From Burkholderia sp. S171 (GTDB taxonomy: Bacteria > Pseudomonadota > Gammaproteobacteria > Burkholderiales > Burkholderiaceae): a stretch of 64,000 bases of DNA. Below are positions 44,769-53,033 of the stretch, one piece after another. Where the stretch lies: NCBI RefSeq assembly GCF_009766085.1, contig NZ_LMUF01000017.1:1-64000 (forward strand), in the 5' to 3' direction. The translations under genes and the position numbers were made by a program. Every line of letters begins with the position of its first letter. Position 1 is the stretch's first letter. Below the pieces are notes generated by a model, which worked only from the letters and a program-made list of their open reading frames with translations, was not told the DNA's origin and did no database searches.

Positions 44769-45362
44769 ATGACTGCCACGCAAACGCTTCAACCAGCCGC
44801 GACGGCGCAGCCCGAGACACCCGAGCATGTCGTGCCGTTCAAGATGGCCCACATGGTCTACCGGTGCCGCCAGCGCGACCAGACCGTCGACTGGTATCTG
44901 AAGCTGTTCCAGGCGCACATTGTGTTCAAAGATGACGTGCTGACCTTTATCACGTACGACGACGAACATCACCGGCTTGCATTCTTCAACATGCCGGACA
45001 TTCCGCCCAAGGGTGTGGAAACCGCAGGGGTGCATCACGTCGCCTACAGCTTCCGCACGATCGGCGAAGTGCTCAAGACCTACGCCCGCCTGAAGGCGGT
45101 CGGCATCCTGCCGTACTGGTGTATCAATCACGGACCGACCACGTCGCTATATTTCCGCGACCCGGAAGGCAACGATATTGAGTTTCAGGTCGATAACAAC
45201 GACGACGCGGGAGCCTATTTCCATTCGGAGGACTTCGCGAAAAATCCCATCGGCGTTGAGTTCGATGCCGACGAGCTCGTCAGAATGTGGCAGGCGGGCG
45301 CAAGCGACGCCGAGTTGTGCAAGGTTGGGACTGCGGCGGTCCGCAAGTCCAGTGTTCTATAA
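44769..45362 (+). CDS. VOC-family extradiol-type dioxygenase
   Basis: A 197-residue vicinal-oxygen-chelate protein. Candidate metal ligands are His in KMAHMVYRC, His in GVHHVAYSF and Glu in GNDIEFQVD, matching the H-H-E facial triad of single-domain glyoxalase/extradiol dioxygenases. It likely cleaves a catechol-type ring or binds a similar diol. It starts after AAAGGAGACAAAC and is followed by the FAA-hydrolase gene after 12 bp, a classic meta-cleavage pair. Confidence 0.85.
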   Translation: MTATQTLQPAATAQPETPEHVVPFKMAHMVYRCRQRDQTVDWYLKLFQAHIVFKDDVLTFITYDDEHHRLAFFNMPDIPPKGVETAGVHHVAYSFRTIGEVLKTYARLKAVGILPYWCINHGPTTSLYFRDPEGNDIEFQVDNNDDAGAYFHSEDFAKNPIGVEFDADELVRMWQAGASDAELCKVGTAAVRKSSVL

Positions 45363-45374
45363 GCGGAGTTATCG

Positions 45375-46238
45375 ATGAAACTGGTTACATTTTCCGTGTC
45401 GGGCAGAGCGCCTTCGACAGGACTGGTAGTAAAAAGCGGGATAGTTAGCTTAGCGAAACATATTGCCGATGCTCCCCCCGACATGATCGGCCTGATCAGC
45501 GCGTGGCCCGACTTCCGAAGCCGGTTGCAGCAACTGGAGGCAAACACCCGCGCCGATGTCTCGCTTGATGCGGTCACGCTGCTCGCGCCGGTACCCCGGC
45601 CGGGCAAGATACTCGGCATTGGCTTGAACTACGCGGACCACCTCGCTGAGTCTGGCATGGAAAAACCTGCCGATCAGTTATGGTTCGCCAAAATGCCGAC
45701 ATCGGCTGCCGGACCGTTTGCATCGATTGATCTACCGCGCGTGTCCGAACAACTGGACTACGAGGCGGAACTCGCCTTCGTAATCGGTCAGCGCTGCCGC
45801 CATGTTTCGCGCGATCGAGCGCATGAAGTCATCTTCGGCTACAGCGCGGCGAACGATGTCAGCGTGCGCGACTGGCAAGTTCGCACCTCGCAATTCATGC
45901 TGGGAAAGTCGTTCGATACGCACGCGCCGTTTGGTCCCTGGATCGTGACCTCCGATGAAATCGCGGACCCGCACGCACTGGGCATACGCACGTTCGTAAA
46001 TGGGGAAAAACGCCAGGATTCGAACACCCGGGAGTTGATCTTCAATTGCTTTGAGCAGGTCGAGCATTTATCGAAGGTCATGACGCTCGAACCGGGCGAC
46101 GTGATTCTTTCGGGCACGCCGGGCGGCGTCGGTGTCGCGTGCAAGCCACCGCGCTGGCTGCGCTCAGGCGATCGGGTCAGGGTCGAGATTGACGAAATCG
46201 GCGCGATCGAGAACGTAGTCCGGCCGGAAGCCGGTTGA
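45375..46238 (+). CDS. Fumarylacetoacetate hydrolase-family protein
   Basis: A 287-residue FAH-family enzyme. It has GIGLNYADHLAESGM, a metal-binding LDYEAELAFVIG (E-x-E), GYSAANDVSVRDWQ (Asp) and GDVILSGTPGGVG. Members hydrolyse, decarboxylate or isomerise 2-oxo-diketo acids formed by ring cleavage. With the VOC dioxygenase upstream it probably processes the ring-opened product. A SnoaL-like gene follows after 24 bp. Confidence 0.9.
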   Translation: MKLVTFSVSGRAPSTGLVVKSGIVSLAKHIADAPPDMIGLISAWPDFRSRLQQLEANTRADVSLDAVTLLAPVPRPGKILGIGLNYADHLAESGMEKPADQLWFAKMPTSAAGPFASIDLPRVSEQLDYEAELAFVIGQRCRHVSRDRAHEVIFGYSAANDVSVRDWQVRTSQFMLGKSFDTHAPFGPWIVTSDEIADPHALGIRTFVNGEKRQDSNTRELIFNCFEQVEHLSKVMTLEPGDVILSGTPGGVGVACKPPRWLRSGDRVRVEIDEIGAIENVVRPEAG

Positions 46239-46262
46239 TCCACGGAATCAGGAGAACAAGTA

Positions 46263-46640
46263 ATGACCGATGCATCTATCCAGCAGGAAATTACTCGACT
46301 AGAACAGGCGCGATGTCGCGCGCTTGTCGAAGCCGATCTCGACGCGCTGGACCAGCTCGTATCCGATGACGTCGTGCACGTGCATGCAACCGGCCACGCC
46401 GACGACAAAGCCGCCTATCTGCTGACGGTCGAAAAGAAGATCCGCTTCCTTTCGGCGACGCGCGAACACCTTGAGGTGCGAGTCCATGGCGACGTGGCGA
46501 TCGCCACGGGAGCATTGACGCAGAGCATCGAGTTGAAGGAGTCGGCCCAGCGCGTGGAAATGCACGTGATGACGACCCAGGTGTGGGCACGCGCGCGCGG
46601 CGCGTGGCAACAAGTCAGTTTCCAGGCCACAAACATATAG
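46263..46640 (+). CDS. SnoaL/DUF4440-like NTF2-fold protein
   Basis: A 125-residue single-domain NTF2-fold protein (ITRLEQARCRALVEADLDALDQLVSDDVVHVHATG ... WQQVSFQATN). Such proteins often accompany aromatic catabolic enzymes as small hydratases, isomerases or accessory proteins. It ends the VOC-FAH-SnoaL unit; ribosome site AGGAGAAC precedes ATG 46263. Confidence 0.82.
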   Translation: MTDASIQQEITRLEQARCRALVEADLDALDQLVSDDVVHVHATGHADDKAAYLLTVEKKIRFLSATREHLEVRVHGDVAIATGALTQSIELKESAQRVEMHVMTTQVWARARGAWQQVSFQATNI

Positions 46641-46653
46641 CCGGAGCGGGCGA

Positions 46654-46705
46654 TTGCCAGGGTTCGATTGCCCGGTTTCTACCGCGGCCGTCCGAACCCT
46701 GGCAA
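46654..46705. terminator. 13-bp perfect inverted repeat between convergent genes
   Basis: TTGCCAGGGTTCG (46654-46666) and CGAACCCTGGCAA (46693-46705) are exact inverted copies around a 26-base spacer. It lies between convergent genes, so a bidirectional terminator is likely; no strong T-run is present. Confidence 0.5.
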
Positions 46706-46738
46706 CGCTTACCGCGCTTCACGCCGGCGAGGCGTCGT

Positions 46739-48214
46739 TCACAGAGGATACTTGCGCTTGTCCCGGCTGACGGTGACCAGATTCAGATCGGTGAACATCT
46801 CGATGGCCCATCGGCCGAAGCGTGCCCAGCCACTGTCCTTGACACCGCCGAATGGAATTTGCGGCTCGCCACCCATGGTCGGCCCGTTGACGTTGACCAT
46901 GCCCGCCTGTAGCTCGCCGCCCAATGTGACTCCTTTCCAGACGTCAGCGGTCATGATGGAGGCCGACAAGCCGAACTGAGTGCCATTCGCTTTTTCCAAT
47001 GCCTCCGCTTCGCTGTCGAAAGGCTCGACCAGCACGACGGGACCGAAAACTTCCTCGCAGTAAATGGGCGCATCTGGAGGGACGTCGACTAACACGGTAG
47101 GCTCGAAGCAGCGCCCATTGCAATTTCCGCCCGCCACGACGCGAGCACCCATCTCGACCGCCTGGTTGATGCCCTTCATTACATTGGAAACGGCCTGATT
47201 GTTGATTAGTGGTCCGAGCTTGTTCTTGGGGTCTGCCGGGTCGCCCACTGTTATCGCTTTAGCGCGCAATATGAAGCGTTCCAGAAAATCATTGAACAGT
47301 GGCCGCTCGACCAGAATCTTGCGCGTATTCATGCAAATCTGGCCCTGATGGAAGAACGCCGCAAAAATTGCGGTATCGACCGAGTAATCGAGGTCCGCGT
47401 CCTTGAGCACGATCATCGGGTTATAGCCGCCCAGTTCAAGCGAAATCCGCTTCAAATGTTTACCCGCGCGTGCCGCCAGCATCGACCCCGTCGCCGATGA
47501 CCCCGTAAAGTTGTACGCGCGCACATGCCTGCTCTCGAATAGCTTGTCGGCGATCGGACCCACTTGTCCGGGCGCGTGGGTGATGACATTCAGCACGCCG
47601 GCGGGGAAGCCCGCTTCGGTCAGGATTTCGCCCATCAGCAGACCCGCGCACACCGGCGCATCTTCTGAAGGCTTCAGCACAACGGTATTTCCGCAGGCAA
47701 GCGGTGCGACCACTGTGCGGAACCCCAGCGCAAGGGAACCGTTCCACGGAGAAATGCCGCCTACAACGCCCAACGGTTTGCGAATCGCCATGGCGAACAC
47801 GCCAGGGGTATCCGACGGAACAATTTCGCCTCCAGAAAGATACGGATATCCGGCGGCCTGCCGCAGTAGTCCCGCCGCCCATTGAATCTGGAAGCGGGCG
47901 AATGCGTTTGAGCATCCGGTTTCCAGCGCCATGAGCAGGACCACTTCGTCCGCGCGGCGAACAAGAATGTCAGCGGCCTTGAGAAATAGACCCTGACGGT
48001 CGCGAGCGCCCATCGCCGCCCATGCAGGAAAGGCTTTGGCAGCAGCGTCGATGGCACGTTGCGCGTCCACGTCACTTGACGCCGGGACGTGCGCGAAGAC
48101 GGTGTTGTCGTACGGATTCATGTCATCGAAGGTGGCTTCCGCCGCCGCTTCGACCCATTCGCCAGCTATTAGTTGACGATATTTCTTTATCTGCGTTGTT
48201 GAAACGTTTTCCAT
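46739..48214 (-). CDS. Aldehyde dehydrogenase
   Basis: A 491-residue ALDH-superfamily enzyme. It has ISPWNGSL, TGSSATGSMLAARAG (NAD-binding), SLELGGYNP (catalytic Glu) and HQGQICMNTRKI (catalytic Cys). ELGG is followed by YNP rather than the commoner KNP/NNP. It resembles benzaldehyde/salicylaldehyde-type dehydrogenases, so an aromatic aldehyde is plausible. It is downstream of the Fe-ADH and amidohydrolase genes on the same strand (175-bp gap), possibly one unit. Confidence 0.92.
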   Translation of the reverse strand: MENVSTTQIKKYRQLIAGEWVEAAAEATFDDMNPYDNTVFAHVPASSDVDAQRAIDAAAKAFPAWAAMGARDRQGLFLKAADILVRRADEVVLLMALETGCSNAFARFQIQWAAGLLRQAAGYPYLSGGEIVPSDTPGVFAMAIRKPLGVVGGISPWNGSLALGFRTVVAPLACGNTVVLKPSEDAPVCAGLLMGEILTEAGFPAGVLNVITHAPGQVGPIADKLFESRHVRAYNFTGSSATGSMLAARAGKHLKRISLELGGYNPMIVLKDADLDYSVDTAIFAAFFHQGQICMNTRKILVERPLFNDFLERFILRAKAITVGDPADPKNKLGPLINNQAVSNVMKGINQAVEMGARVVAGGNCNGRCFEPTVLVDVPPDAPIYCEEVFGPVVLVEPFDSEAEALEKANGTQFGLSASIMTADVWKGVTLGGELQAGMVNVNGPTMGGEPQIPFGGVKDSGWARFGRWAIEMFTDLNLVTVSRDKRKYPL

Positions 48215-48389
48215 CTCGATTCCTTATTCGATACAAAGAAAAATATGAGATCTGCTGCCGCGTGAACACCAGGCGATATGCAATTGCACCTGGAGTTCGC
48301 AGTGCCCTTGCGGAGTGATGCGCCTGTTCGGAGGCCGGGGGTCCTGTCGCACCCTAGTTAGCTGAACTCCGCGCGTAACATCTCCAGCG

Positions 48390-49574
48390 CTACATCCGCT
48401 TAAGCGACGTCTCCAGCATTGCTGCGTAGTCGGCGCGAGCCGGACGAGCGGGTGCGAAAATATTGAAGTGGCTGACGTGCGCGGCGTGTGCAAGCGTCGG
48501 TAGATCGTTCGCCGAATAGCCCAGCTCGGCGAGCGTCGCCGGCAGCCCCAATTCGCGCATCAACGCCGCCACTCCGCGCGCAAGAGACATAGACGCGTCC
48601 AGTCCCAGGGCATTGCCGATTTCCAAGATTTGTTCAGGCCTGCTTTCGGCGGTGAAATCAAGGGTCGCGACGAGGCCGATGCCACTTAATGTGCCGTGAT
48701 GAAAGCCCTGATCGCTGCATGACAAGGCGATTGCATGGGCCGGGCCCAATCCCATGCCAATCGATACGCCGCCCGCATAAGCGGCCATCATCATTTCCCC
48801 ACGGGCGTCGTCGTCGCCGCTCACCACCGCGCGTCGCAGGTAGCCGCCGACGCGCGCGATCCCATCCAGCGCAATCGTTTTGCCAAGTGGCACGCTCTTC
48901 GTCGAAAGATATCCCTCGATGCAGTGCGACAACGCATCAATACCGGTTGCCGCCGTGAGGCGCCTTGGCAGGCTGCGCGTCAGATCGGGGTCAAGGATGG
49001 CGACGCTCGGCACCAGATGGCGGGAATTCATGCCGACGGATGCAGTCGCGGCATCGGGGTGGATACCGGAGGAAGGCGATGCCTCGCTGCCCGTGCCTGC
49101 CGTCGTGGGAATTGCAATCAGCGGGGCACCCGCGACGTGCGCGACGTTTGGCACGCCCGCGTAGTCGGCGACGGAACCGGCATTGGTTGCCAGCAATGCG
49201 ATCAGTTTCGCCGTATCAAGAACAGAACCGCCGCCCAAAGCCACCACCCCGTCACAGCTTTCACGCGCATAGAGCGCAGCGCCGCTGTCGACATCGGCGA
49301 ATAACGGGTTCTCGGTGACGTGGTCGAAGATTACGACTGATAGTTCTTTGCCGCAAGCGGCGAGGATCTTTTCGGCAAGTCCGGCTGCCACCACGCCGCG
49401 ATCTGTCACCAGCAAAGGGCGTCGGACGCGCAGCGCAGCGAGCTCGTTCGCGAGTGAAGCGACCGCATTCGGGGCGAACAACGTGCGCGGCAGACAGAGC
49501 GCGGGAACCGGCATCGCAACGCGGGTTGGCGCATCCGCTCCGTTCGGCGCGGGCTGCCCCGCCGACGGGCTCAT
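48390..49574 (-). CDS. Iron-containing alcohol dehydrogenase
   Basis: A 394-residue Fe-ADH. It has GGGSVLDTAK (NAD binding), TTAGTGSEASP and metal ligands in GIDALSHCIEGYLS, GMGLGPAHAIALS and QGFHHGTLSG. The motifs fit true Fe-ADHs better than maleylacetate reductases. It oxidises an alcohol or reduces an aldehyde/keto acid of the pathway. Its start overlaps the stop of the amidohydrolase gene by 4 bp, so they are translationally coupled. Confidence 0.92.
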   Translation of the reverse strand: MSPSAGQPAPNGADAPTRVAMPVPALCLPRTLFAPNAVASLANELAALRVRRPLLVTDRGVVAAGLAEKILAACGKELSVVIFDHVTENPLFADVDSGAALYARESCDGVVALGGGSVLDTAKLIALLATNAGSVADYAGVPNVAHVAGAPLIAIPTTAGTGSEASPSSGIHPDAATASVGMNSRHLVPSVAILDPDLTRSLPRRLTAATGIDALSHCIEGYLSTKSVPLGKTIALDGIARVGGYLRRAVVSGDDDARGEMMMAAYAGGVSIGMGLGPAHAIALSCSDQGFHHGTLSGIGLVATLDFTAESRPEQILEIGNALGLDASMSLARGVAALMRELGLPATLAELGYSANDLPTLAHAAHVSHFNIFAPARPARADYAAMLETSLKRM

Positions 49575-50599
49575 GGCTTGCCGATGCGCGGGATGCGCAT
49601 CAGTTTGAGGGCGTTGCCAAGATAGAGTTTCTCGCGGTCCTCGTCGCTTAACCCCAGACCTTCGATGGAACGTATCCCTTCGCGGATAAACATCGGGCCG
49701 CCTTCGGGATCAAAAGGGCAGTCCGATGCGAACACCACGTGATCAATGCCAAAGAAGTCCAGGCCGCAGCGCAGTGCCGACGCGGAGCCGCCCAGCACTG
49801 TGTCGCCGTAGAACATCTTGAAGTACTCGATAGGGGGCTTCGAGAGCCGCTTGAGGACCTCGGCCTCGCTGCCGTCGGCGCTGCGGCTACCGAGTTGCGC
49901 CCAGAGCGATTCCGCGCGGCCAGCAAAATACGGCAGCATGCCCCCGCAGTGATGCGTGATGATGCGCAATGCCGGCAGCTTTTCGAGCAAGCCCGAGAAG
50001 ACCATGCGCGACATGGCAACAGAGGTTTCAAAAGGCCAGCCGAGCACTTGCCAGATTTCATACTTCGAGCGCTCTTCGCCTTTGTAGTCTGACGCCGTTC
50101 CCGGACGGAACGGATGCATCCACACAGGCAGGTCATACTTCGTGGCCATCGCCTCAAAAATCGGGAAGAATTCGGGATCATCCAGCGGGCGGCCATTGAC
50201 ATTGGTGACCACCTGAACGCCGCGAGCCCCGAGCTTGCCGATGGCGCGGTCCATTTCTTCGAGCGCGGCAGGTACGTTATTCATTGGCAAGGCTGCGACG
50301 AAAACGGGAAACTGCTCAGGCCATCGTTTGCATATCTCGGCCATTCCGTCGTTCGCCACGCGCGCAAACTCGGGTGACTCGCCCGGGCCGCCTAGCATTT
50401 CCGGCGACGGCTGGCTCAAGGTCAAGACCTGCGCCACGTCCGGAAACTGCTCCGCGAGCATCGCGGCGCGGGCTTCAAGGTCCCACAGCATCCGTAAGCC
50501 GGCCATGCGTTTGACAATACCCGCATCTTTAGAGTGTGCCTTGACGAGTTCGAAGTACGCGGGAGGCAACACGTGGTTGTATATATCGATCTTTTTCAA
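49571..50599 (-). CDS. Amidohydrolase-2 family protein (ACMSD/decarboxylase-like), first metal His replaced
   Basis: A 342-residue TIM-barrel protein. The usual HxH metal motif is here DIYNHV, with Tyr in the place of the first His. Other sites remain: VWMHPFRP (His), RIITHHCGGMLPYFAGR (His) and VFASDCPFD (Asp). Relatives are metal-dependent decarboxylases or hydrolases of aromatic acids. The changed motif occurs in a subgroup whose chemistry I do not know. Coupled by 4-bp overlap to the Fe-ADH gene. Confidence 0.85.
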   Translation of the reverse strand: MKKIDIYNHVLPPAYFELVKAHSKDAGIVKRMAGLRMLWDLEARAAMLAEQFPDVAQVLTLSQPSPEMLGGPGESPEFARVANDGMAEICKRWPEQFPVFVAALPMNNVPAALEEMDRAIGKLGARGVQVVTNVNGRPLDDPEFFPIFEAMATKYDLPVWMHPFRPGTASDYKGEERSKYEIWQVLGWPFETSVAMSRMVFSGLLEKLPALRIITHHCGGMLPYFAGRAESLWAQLGSRSADGSEAEVLKRLSKPPIEYFKMFYGDTVLGGSASALRCGLDFFGIDHVVFASDCPFDPEGGPMFIREGIRSIEGLGLSDEDREKLYLGNALKLMRIPRIGKP

Positions 50600-50681
50600 C
50601 GTAATTCCTTAGGATCAGTTCTGGTCGGGCTTGAATGCCGCAACGGTCCGCTCAAGCACGACGGTGTGGGCTATCGCCGTG

Positions 50682-51074
50682 TTACGAAGTCATGGTAGAG
50701 CGGACTCTTATCCGGTTTTTCACGGATGTAACCCCCTTGACGCCTTTCGCGACCTCGGCCGCCTGATCAGCTTGCGTTTGATTTTGCATATAACCTTCCA
50801 GCACTATGTCGCCGCCGCGCGCTTGGACCGTGACGTTGGCGATATTAAGACCCTTGGTTCTGGAAAGCGCCCGGCGCACGTCGCTCTGCAGTGCCCGATT
50901 GGCCAGTTTTTCAGCCTTTTTCGTGGCTTTCACATCCGACGGTGCCATGTCCGGCTGCGAAGCGGCCAGGCCGTTAGTCGGTTCTGAAGCGCCTCCGGCA
51001 CCACTCGACTGAGCGTATCCGTTAAGCGATGTCAGGATGACTAACAAACCAAAAGATGTTTTGAGTATCGTCAT
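50682..51074 (-). CDS. BON-domain periplasmic protein
   Basis: A 130-residue protein with an export signal (TILKTSFGLLVILTSLNGYAQ), a low-complexity linker and one BON domain (DVRRALSRTKGLNIANVTVQARGGDIVLEGYM). BON domains bind membranes or lipids in the envelope and are linked to osmotic stress. It is oriented with its neighbours but separated from them, and is probably unrelated to the catabolic pathway. Confidence 0.85.
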   Translation of the reverse strand: MTILKTSFGLLVILTSLNGYAQSSGAGGASEPTNGLAASQPDMAPSDVKATKKAEKLANRALQSDVRRALSRTKGLNIANVTVQARGGDIVLEGYMQNQTQADQAAEVAKGVKGVTSVKNRIRVRSTMTS

Positions 51075-51165
51075 TTATTATCTCCGTTTATAACGACTTT
51101 CAACGACCCGGGCGGGACGGCGGTACGACTTCATATTTTGTTCCTGAACGTGTTGACGAAACGTC

Positions 51166-52509
51166 TCAGATCGTCACGCGACGGGGGATTGAAGACGCCG
51201 CCGCGATATGCCTGTTCATTGCAGCAAGGGCTATCAGACCGGCAATCAGCATGCACGCGATGACGCCGAAAAACAGGACCTCCGTCGTTCCGCCGGCTTC
51301 GAGCAGAACGCCTCCTCCCAAAGCGCCAAGAATTCCGCCCGCCCGGCTGACACCCACGCACACGCCGAGCGCGGTTGCTCGATAAGTCGCGGGATACGCC
51401 GTTCCGGCGATCGCATAGATGGTCGACTGCGACATGCCGCCGCCGAAACCCGCCAGCAACATCGCGATCTTGACCGCCGCGGCATGGGTCACGCCTGTCG
51501 TCAACAGACTTGGGAATGCGATGGTTGCCGCCGCGGTCGCCGCAATCGACAGTAGAAGCAGTGCGCGCGATCCGGTGCGCGGCAACAGCACTGCGCACAC
51601 TGGTACGCTGATCACCGCAGAAAAGGTATAGATGGATGTATATCGGATTGCATTTTCCAGATTGAATCCGTCTGCGACGAGAAACGTCGGCGTCCAGCAT
51701 ATGTAGGCAAAGGCTGCGTATGACAGCGTAAAGAACGCGATCCACAACCCGCCATTCAAGCGCAGATTCTGCAAGGAGAACAGGCGCGTGCCGGCCGCAG
51801 TCGTTGGGACATCGAGCGATCGTCGTTCAGCGCTGACCGGCACCGCTGTGGCACTGCCACGAACCATCCGGCTGACCCAGTCGAGGGCCTCAGTTTGCCG
51901 TCCCTTGCGGATCAGGAATACGAGCGACTCCGGCAGATAGATCACACTTAACACTGCGCTGACCAAAGTAATGCTCCCACTGACGACGAAAACGCTACGC
52001 CAGCCGAATGCCGGAATCAACTTTGCGGCGAGCAAGGCGCCGAGGGTGCCACCTACCATGGGGCCCACCGACATCAACACGATCATTTGCCCTCGAAGCT
52101 TGCGTGGGCTCCACTCGGACGCAAGCGCCATTGCCGTCGGCACGGCGATGCCAAAGCCGATACCCGACAAAAAGCGAAATACAATCAGCTGCGACACGCC
52201 GTTGACCGAAGCGCAGGCAAGCGTAGTCAGACCGAACAATGCGACCACCGTGATGAGCGCCCGACGACACCCAAAGCGGTCGCCTGCCAGGCCCCCCAGT
52301 GGCGCGCCAATGGCCATGCCAACGAGTGACATCGCTAATGCCGGGGCCAGTTGAGCCTTGGTAACGTGCCATTCAGCGAGCAGCACGGGGCTCGCGAAGG
52401 CGAGCAGCGCGGCGTCGAGTCCGTCGATGATCAGGACGAGCAGACATAGGGAAAACATCACCTTTTGCCGCCCGCTAATGGGCCGGTCATTGATTGCATC
52501 CTCGAACAT
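51166..52509 (-). CDS. MFS transporter, AAHS-like
   Basis: A 447-residue, 12-helix carrier starting MFEDAINDRPISGRQK, a close relative of those at 32457 and 56295. Helix-1 LIIDGLDAALLAFASPVL and motif A GDRFGCRRALI match the aromatic acid:H+ symporter pattern. Copy F of the promoter motif lies 65 bp upstream on the minus strand. It is divergent from a carboxylesterase gene which has its own copy (B) of the motif. Confidence 0.92.
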   Translation of the reverse strand: MFEDAINDRPISGRQKVMFSLCLLVLIIDGLDAALLAFASPVLLAEWHVTKAQLAPALAMSLVGMAIGAPLGGLAGDRFGCRRALITVVALFGLTTLACASVNGVSQLIVFRFLSGIGFGIAVPTAMALASEWSPRKLRGQMIVLMSVGPMVGGTLGALLAAKLIPAFGWRSVFVVSGSITLVSAVLSVIYLPESLVFLIRKGRQTEALDWVSRMVRGSATAVPVSAERRSLDVPTTAAGTRLFSLQNLRLNGGLWIAFFTLSYAAFAYICWTPTFLVADGFNLENAIRYTSIYTFSAVISVPVCAVLLPRTGSRALLLLSIAATAAATIAFPSLLTTGVTHAAAVKIAMLLAGFGGGMSQSTIYAIAGTAYPATYRATALGVCVGVSRAGGILGALGGGVLLEAGGTTEVLFFGVIACMLIAGLIALAAMNRHIAAASSIPRRVTI

Positions 52510-52574
52510 AATGTCTCCATTCTTCTAATGTACTGTCTTGTTCCGCTAGTGTCGGAACATTCCTCGCAATCCGA

Positions 52575-52613
52575 CAGATGACAAATGTATGTGGGCTATG
52601 CTCAGGTTGCATA
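52575..52613 (-). promoter_or_regulatory. Regulon motif copy F (TATGCA-N5-AGCATA-N14-GTCATCTG)
   Basis: On the minus strand the three blocks are at 52613-52608, 52602-52597 and 52582-52575, 65 bp before the MFS start at 52509. The dyad is a perfect TATGC-N7-GCATA. Confidence 0.75.
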
Positions 52614-52795
52614 AGCGTGCCCTCGGCGGCAAATCGGCATGCGCCGTGCACCAAGAAGCTGCACCTGCGCGACACTCGGACACATCGCAATCACTGTCGA
52701 TTCAGTCCGCGCCCGTTAAATCTGTCGATCCACGGAGAGCATTCGGCACAAGCGTCCGCACATGCACGGAATTTATCGGGGAGGTTCAGGCGCGT

Positions 52796-52834
52796 TATGT
52801 ATTGATGGCATAGCCTGTATGCGTTTGGCATCTG
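52796..52834 (+). promoter_or_regulatory. Regulon motif copy B (TATGTA-N5-GGCATA-N14-GGCATCTG)
   Basis: Blocks at 52796-52801, 52807-52812 and 52827-52834, 199 bp before the esterase start at 53034. Confidence 0.75.
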
Positions 52835-52965
52835 TTGCGCAGATTGCTGGATCGGGATACTGAGGGATGTTCTACGCGGAGCGCATACAGGGTGTCCTTC
52901 GATAACGCCGCTTTTTTTCTCTCCGGATTAACGCGGAAAAAATCGGTTGCGATCTCCTGGCAATG

Positions 52966-53000
52966 TCGAGGTCGTAGTATTTCGAGGTAGTAGTATTTCG
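52966..53000 (+). repeat. 16-bp tandem direct repeat
   Basis: TCGAGGTCGTAGTATT (52966-52981) is followed directly by TCGAGGTAGTAGTATT (52982-52997) and then TCG, about 2.2 copies with one mismatch. It lies 34-68 bp before the esterase ATG. Confidence 0.7.
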
Positions 53001-53033
53001 TGTGACTCCATTTTTCAAGGATGTGTGGCTACT

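Larger units (their letters stand above)
52510..53033. other. Divergent regulatory region with two copies of regulon motif and a tandem repeat
   Basis: Copy F (52575-52613, minus strand) faces the MFS gene and copy B (52796-52834, plus strand) faces the esterase gene. A 16-bp tandem repeat is at 52966-53000. No coding frame with support was seen. Confidence 0.7.
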
